14,837 bases of DNA, from positions 1 through 14,837 of the forward strand of contig CAYSCZ010000073.1 in NCBI GenBank assembly GCA_964429655.1. The letters run 5' to 3'. The notes under the pieces were generated by a model, which saw only the letters and a program-made list of their open reading frames with translations, was not told where the DNA came from and did no database searches. Made by a program: the position numbers and the translations under genes. Shown one piece after another: positions 12,085 through 14,837 of the stretch; the stretch's first letter is position 1; each line of letters starts with the position of its first letter. This DNA is from CAYSCZ01 sp964429655. GTDB taxonomy: Bacteria > Bacteroidota > Bacteroidia > Cytophagales > Cyclobacteriaceae.

Positions 12085-14259
12085 CTAAACCTGTATTACA
12101 ACAATTTCAGCGGGTATTTCTATTATAAATTCTGCCCCTTGCCCCTTTTCTGATATCAGGGTGATTGTGCCGTTTAGCCTTTCGGTTAATGTTTTTACAA
12201 TGGACAGACCCAACCCGGAGGAGTGCTCGCCGTTTGTGGGGCGGGCACTTAAGCGCTGAAACTTTTTGAATGCATTTTCCCTGTCTTTTTCCGAAAACCC
12301 CGGGCCTTCATCTTTAATGGAGATTTTTATGTTATCGGTAGTATCGGATAAATTAAGATAGATATTTCTACCATGAGGTGAAAACTTAATAGCATTGGAA
12401 AGTAAGTTATCAATAATGCGGCGGATATAATCTTGCTCTATTTTCCGCTCTGTATGGAACAATGTAGCCTCGAAGTGGATTGCTATACCCTTTGCTTCGG
12501 CTTTTTTTTGCTGTAATTCAATGATTTCTGCTATAAACCCTTCAACGGTTGTTTTTTCGTAGTCCTTTTCCGTCTGAACCTTTTCCACTCTGTGCATATC
12601 CGTTAAATCATTGATCAGGTTTTGTCCACTTGCTATTACCTTGTAAATCATGGCATAATACTTATTTTCTTTATCGGATAGTGCCCCTTTTTCCATTTCC
12701 AACAACTGTAAAATTGAATAAATTGAGTTCAAGGGTGATTTGAGGTCGTGTACCACAACATGCATTAAACCACTCTGCTCTTCGTTTAGCGTTTTTAACT
12801 CCTTGTTGGCCTCTTCCACTTCGATGTTTTTGGCAATCAATGCTTTGTTTTGTTTACGACGCTCTATTGCCCGCTGGTTTTGTAAAATAAGGATAACCAT
12901 TAATAAGACCAGTATGGTGCCAACAGCTACCAGTATCAGGTTACGGAGGTCTATAGAAGCCTGTTGTTCAGTATGTTTGAGTTTGAGCATGGCATTCTCA
13001 CGCTCCCTCTGCTCGGTCTGGTATTTCAGGTTCAGTTCATCAATTTGCTTATTCCGAGCTAACGATTGCAAGGAGTCTTTTTGCTGCATTAACTGCTCAT
13101 GGTAGGTTAGGGCTGTGGCGGGTTCTCCAGCTCGTTTATAATATCGATATTTTGTTTCCAACATTTCCGCAAGCATTTCAGGATTGCCTATTTTTTCGGC
13201 GGCTAAGGTCATCTTATCAAGATAAGGCTTTGCGCGTGAAGGATAATCTTGTGATCCTATAATGGCCGTTACTACACCCAAGCTGCCATAGAATACCCCC
13301 TGTAGCACACCTAATTCCTCCGAGGTTTTCAGCACCTCCTTACTTAACAACTCAGCTTTTTCATACGCACCGAATACATCATTATATAAGCTGGCAATAT
13401 TGAACTTAGTGACCAAAGCGCCCCTTCTTTCGCCCACTTCCTTTTTGATCTGCAGTGATTGCTCATAAAAATATAAGGCAGAATCAAACATACCCTGACT
13501 TTCGTACAAGATTCCCAGGTTATTGGTGATAATGCCGTTGGCAAATTTTTCCTCTGAAGACTTTACCCTTTCATAGGCCTGGAAGTAATAGGATTTGGCC
13601 ATGTTGAAATCATCCATTTGCCGAAAGATTTCACCTAGATCATTCTCCAATATTGCAACATTATGATTGTTGATTACAGGCTTGCTTTTCTCTAATTTAA
13701 TGGTTTTGATGTAGTACTTAATTGCTTTTTCCTTATCCCCTAAATCAGTATTATTTCTTGCATAAAGCTGGTAAAGGCGAATCAACTGCTGATCATTGGC
13801 CTTTGGTTTTAAGTCCTCGAGTTTTTCCCTTAATATGGAATCTACTTTCTGTATCTGTCCTTTCTGAGTGTACAAAAGAAGCCGAAGGCTGTAATACTCC
13901 ACCTCTGCATAATCTTTTTGTTCGTTAAGCTTTGGGATCAATTGTTTAAGTTCCTGCAATACCAGCTCTAAAGAATCGTATTCGCTCAGGTAAAAATGTC
14001 CGTAACCGAGGTAATCCAACCCCCACATTTTCCAATCATCACTTTTAATCTTTTCAGCTAATGAAAGAATTTGCCGCCCTGTGTTTTTGAGGGGGCCGTT
14101 CATATCTTTTTGATAGTAATCCCATCCTTGTTTTTTAAGTAAGGCGAGTGAATCTTCTGTAGTGCCAGCTTCTGATAATTTTTTTGCCTCCTGAGAGGAA
14201 GCAGGAACATAGTTAAATAGCAGCAAAAGGAGCATGAGATATAACACTAAGCTATGCAT
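12085..14259 (-). CDS. TPR-repeat sensor histidine kinase
   Basis: The 724-aa product starts at ATG 14259; the frame can be extended two codons to GTG 14265, which is less likely. The order is: signal peptide (MHSLVLYLMLLLLLFNYVPASSQ), a periplasmic region with tetratricopeptide-type helical repeats (clearest at about 158-290; AIKYYIKTIK, AKSYYFQAYERV, SALYFYEQSLQI), a coiled coil (about 395-438), one transmembrane helix (439-459), and a second coiled coil. The kinase core follows: HisKA H-box HDLKSPLN with phospho-acceptor His504, N-box NLLSNAIKFSP, G1 DEGPGFSE and G2 SSGLGLSIV. All catalytic motifs are intact. This is a common Bacteroidota sensor design in which the TPR section senses a ligand or partner. 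No response regulator is in the window, so it is an orphan kinase. Identical-orientation repeats lie on both sides of the gene. Confidence 0.93.
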   Translation of the reverse strand: MHSLVLYLMLLLLLFNYVPASSQEAKKLSEAGTTEDSLALLKKQGWDYYQKDMNGPLKNTGRQILSLAEKIKSDDWKMWGLDYLGYGHFYLSEYDSLELVLQELKQLIPKLNEQKDYAEVEYYSLRLLLYTQKGQIQKVDSILREKLEDLKPKANDQQLIRLYQLYARNNTDLGDKEKAIKYYIKTIKLEKSKPVINNHNVAILENDLGEIFRQMDDFNMAKSYYFQAYERVKSSEEKFANGIITNNLGILYESQGMFDSALYFYEQSLQIKKEVGERRGALVTKFNIASLYNDVFGAYEKAELLSKEVLKTSEELGVLQGVFYGSLGVVTAIIGSQDYPSRAKPYLDKMTLAAEKIGNPEMLAEMLETKYRYYKRAGEPATALTYHEQLMQQKDSLQSLARNKQIDELNLKYQTEQRERENAMLKLKHTEQQASIDLRNLILVAVGTILVLLMVILILQNQRAIERRKQNKALIAKNIEVEEANKELKTLNEEQSGLMHVVVHDLKSPLNSIYSILQLLEMEKGALSDKENKYYAMIYKVIASGQNLINDLTDMHRVEKVQTEKDYEKTTVEGFIAEIIELQQKKAEAKGIAIHFEATLFHTERKIEQDYIRRIIDNLLSNAIKFSPHGRNIYLNLSDTTDNIKISIKDEGPGFSEKDRENAFKKFQRLSARPTNGEHSSGLGLSIVKTLTERLNGTITLISEKGQGAEFIIEIPAEIVVIQV

Positions 14260-14443
14260 AACCACTAAATTTTAAAAGGATGGAATAAATATACAATAGC
14301 CGGTGAAAAAAAAGCTGAATAATCATCCTTTGTTGCTGTACTTTGAGCAATCAGCAATAAAAGTCGCCTTGCTTTAGGATGGAAGTTTATTATACCCTTC
14401 TTTATGTATGCTCGTTTGCGGCCATGATGCATCCACCCACCGC

Positions 14444-14501
14444 ACTGGTCGTAGGTTAAGCGCTATGGGTCCTGCGATCTAATATAGTTGTGGGCGTACG
14501 C
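14444..14501 (+). repeat. 58-bp hairpin repeat, right copy
   Basis: This copy matches 11902-11959 (46 of 58 positions). Its stem is GGTCGTAGG (14447-14455) and CCTGCGATC (14471-14479), which pairs fully if two G-U pairs are allowed, with the same 15-base loop length. The arms are more conserved than the loop, and the following CTAATATA is kept. The two copies bracket the kinase gene. Confidence 0.65.
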
Positions 14502-14524
14502 CTGGGCTGATGTTTTTGCCTGGG

Positions 14525-14572
14525 ATGAGTATTTCAATACAACAATTGAAAGCCCCTACTCATATTGTTTTT
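14525..14572 (+). terminator. Long bulged hairpin followed by a T-run
   Basis: ATGAGTATTTCAAT (14525-14538) pairs with ATTGAAA (14545-14551) and TACTCAT (14557-14563). This makes a 14-bp stem with a 6-base loop and a 5-base GCCCC bulge on the right arm. ATTGTTTTT follows on the plus strand, giving a Rho-independent-terminator shape. No plus-strand gene precedes it inside the window, so which transcript it would end is unclear. Confidence 0.4.
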
Positions 14573-14701
14573 AGCGGACGCTAGGGCAGATAACTATGAA
14601 TGATTCCTTTCGTGGTTAACTGCCTCCATGAGGCCACTCAAACAGACCTAAAACAATTCAAACTTGTGATGCAACTATCTGTTTTTCAGTTATTTGAACC
14701 A

Positions 14702-14743
14702 ATCTGGTGAACTAAATATAACCATTCATTTGGTTCACCGGAT
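14702..14743. repeat. 16-bp imperfect inverted repeat
   Basis: ATCTGGTGAACTAAAT (14702-14717) and ATTTGGTTCACCGGAT (14728-14743) pair at 14 of 16 positions, and the two exceptions are G-U compatible. The loop is 10 bases. ATTTTT appears a few bases further right (14750-14755). It could be a structured RNA element, a terminator for something read from the left, or an operator for a gene beyond the window. Confidence 0.55.
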
Positions 14744-14837
14744 AGGTCTCATTTTTGCTGAAATTGTTTAAACCCAGAATTGCCATTAGACTTTCTATTA
14801 CATGGTTAAATCACTTCAAATCAGACACTTAACATGT

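Larger units (their letters stand above)
14260..14837. other. Right-end region without a convincing gene
   Basis: This stretch contains the right copy of the 58-bp repeat and two long imperfect hairpins, listed separately. It also holds a perfect 10-bp palindrome GGCGTACGCC (14493-14502) at the repeat edge and a small GCCTC-cat-GAGGC hairpin (14622-14634). No promoter matching TAnnTTTG was found for the kinase. An ATG at 14802 opens a plus-strand frame that is still open at the window end after 12 codons, too short to call. Confidence 0.5.

Noticed and set aside
12740..13105. 121-codon plus-strand frame opposite the kinase gene.
   Set aside because: It is antisense to the transmembrane/HisKA region, is rich in Ser/Cys/Arg as expected of a shadow, and has no promoter.
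14444..14501. The repeat contains GTTAAGC, fitting an integron attC core (GTTRRRY), so a cassette array was considered.
   Set aside because: No matching RYYYAAC partner lies at the right distance in the same orientation, the spacing between copies (2.5 kb, one minus-strand gene) is unusual, and no integrase is visible.
14802..14837. Plus-strand frame from ATG at 14802, open at the window end.
   Set aside because: Only 12 codons are visible, with no promoter or ribosome site; it cannot be supported as a gene.

Overview
The window looks like a chromosomal segment from a marine or salt-adapted member of the Bacteroidota, most likely a Cytophagales / Fulvivirga-like lineage. This is inferred from gene content: a TonB-dependent receptor with a carboxypeptidase-like N-terminal extension paired with a DUF4249 lipoprotein, a TPR-fused sensor histidine kinase, and a C-terminal-processing-type lipoprotein peptidase. 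AT-rich intergenic DNA, few Shine-Dalgarno sequences and TAnnTTTG-type -7 promoter elements agree with this. No rRNA, tRNA, CRISPR array, transposase or phage gene is visible.

Layout. Positions 1-1087 hold three small genes: a 58-codon CPxCG zinc-ribbon-like protein and an 85-aa conserved protein on the minus strand, then a 69-aa DUF551-like protein on the plus strand. The last is followed closely by a dihydrodiol-dehydrogenase-like Gfo/Idh/MocA oxidoreductase (1097-2068). Facing it tail to tail, with 2 bases between stop codons, is a two-gene minus-strand operon (3716 to 2071). It encodes glycine/sarcosine N-methyltransferase and sarcosine/dimethylglycine N-methyltransferase, together a complete glycine-to-glycine-betaine pathway. 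Positions 3717-4318 are mostly non-coding, with a good plus-strand promoter that has no obvious client gene and a 75-codon remnant of a membrane protein.

Positions 4319-7645 (minus) are a TonB receptor and DUF4249 lipoprotein operon. Divergent from it is an S41 peptidase lipoprotein (7831-9201). The region between contains an 11-bp inverted repeat and a 20-bp perfect palindrome that runs into the peptidase start codon. The peptidase meets, tail to tail with 3 bases between stops, a VOC-fold ring-cleaving dioxygenase (9205-10140, minus). The dioxygenase is in turn divergent from a vanadium-dependent haloperoxidase lipoprotein (10236-11705) that has every vanadate-site residue. The right end is a lone TPR sensor histidine kinase (12085-14259, minus), bracketed by two diverged copies of a 58-bp hairpin-containing repeat. 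The last 578 bases carry no convincing gene but two long imperfect hairpins.

The segment combines osmolyte synthesis, envelope uptake and proteolysis, halide/aromatic chemistry and signalling. The best-supported standout is the glycine-methylation betaine operon. The least explained signals are the 58-bp repeats around the kinase, the orphan promoter near 3913-3928, and the palindrome on the peptidase start codon.
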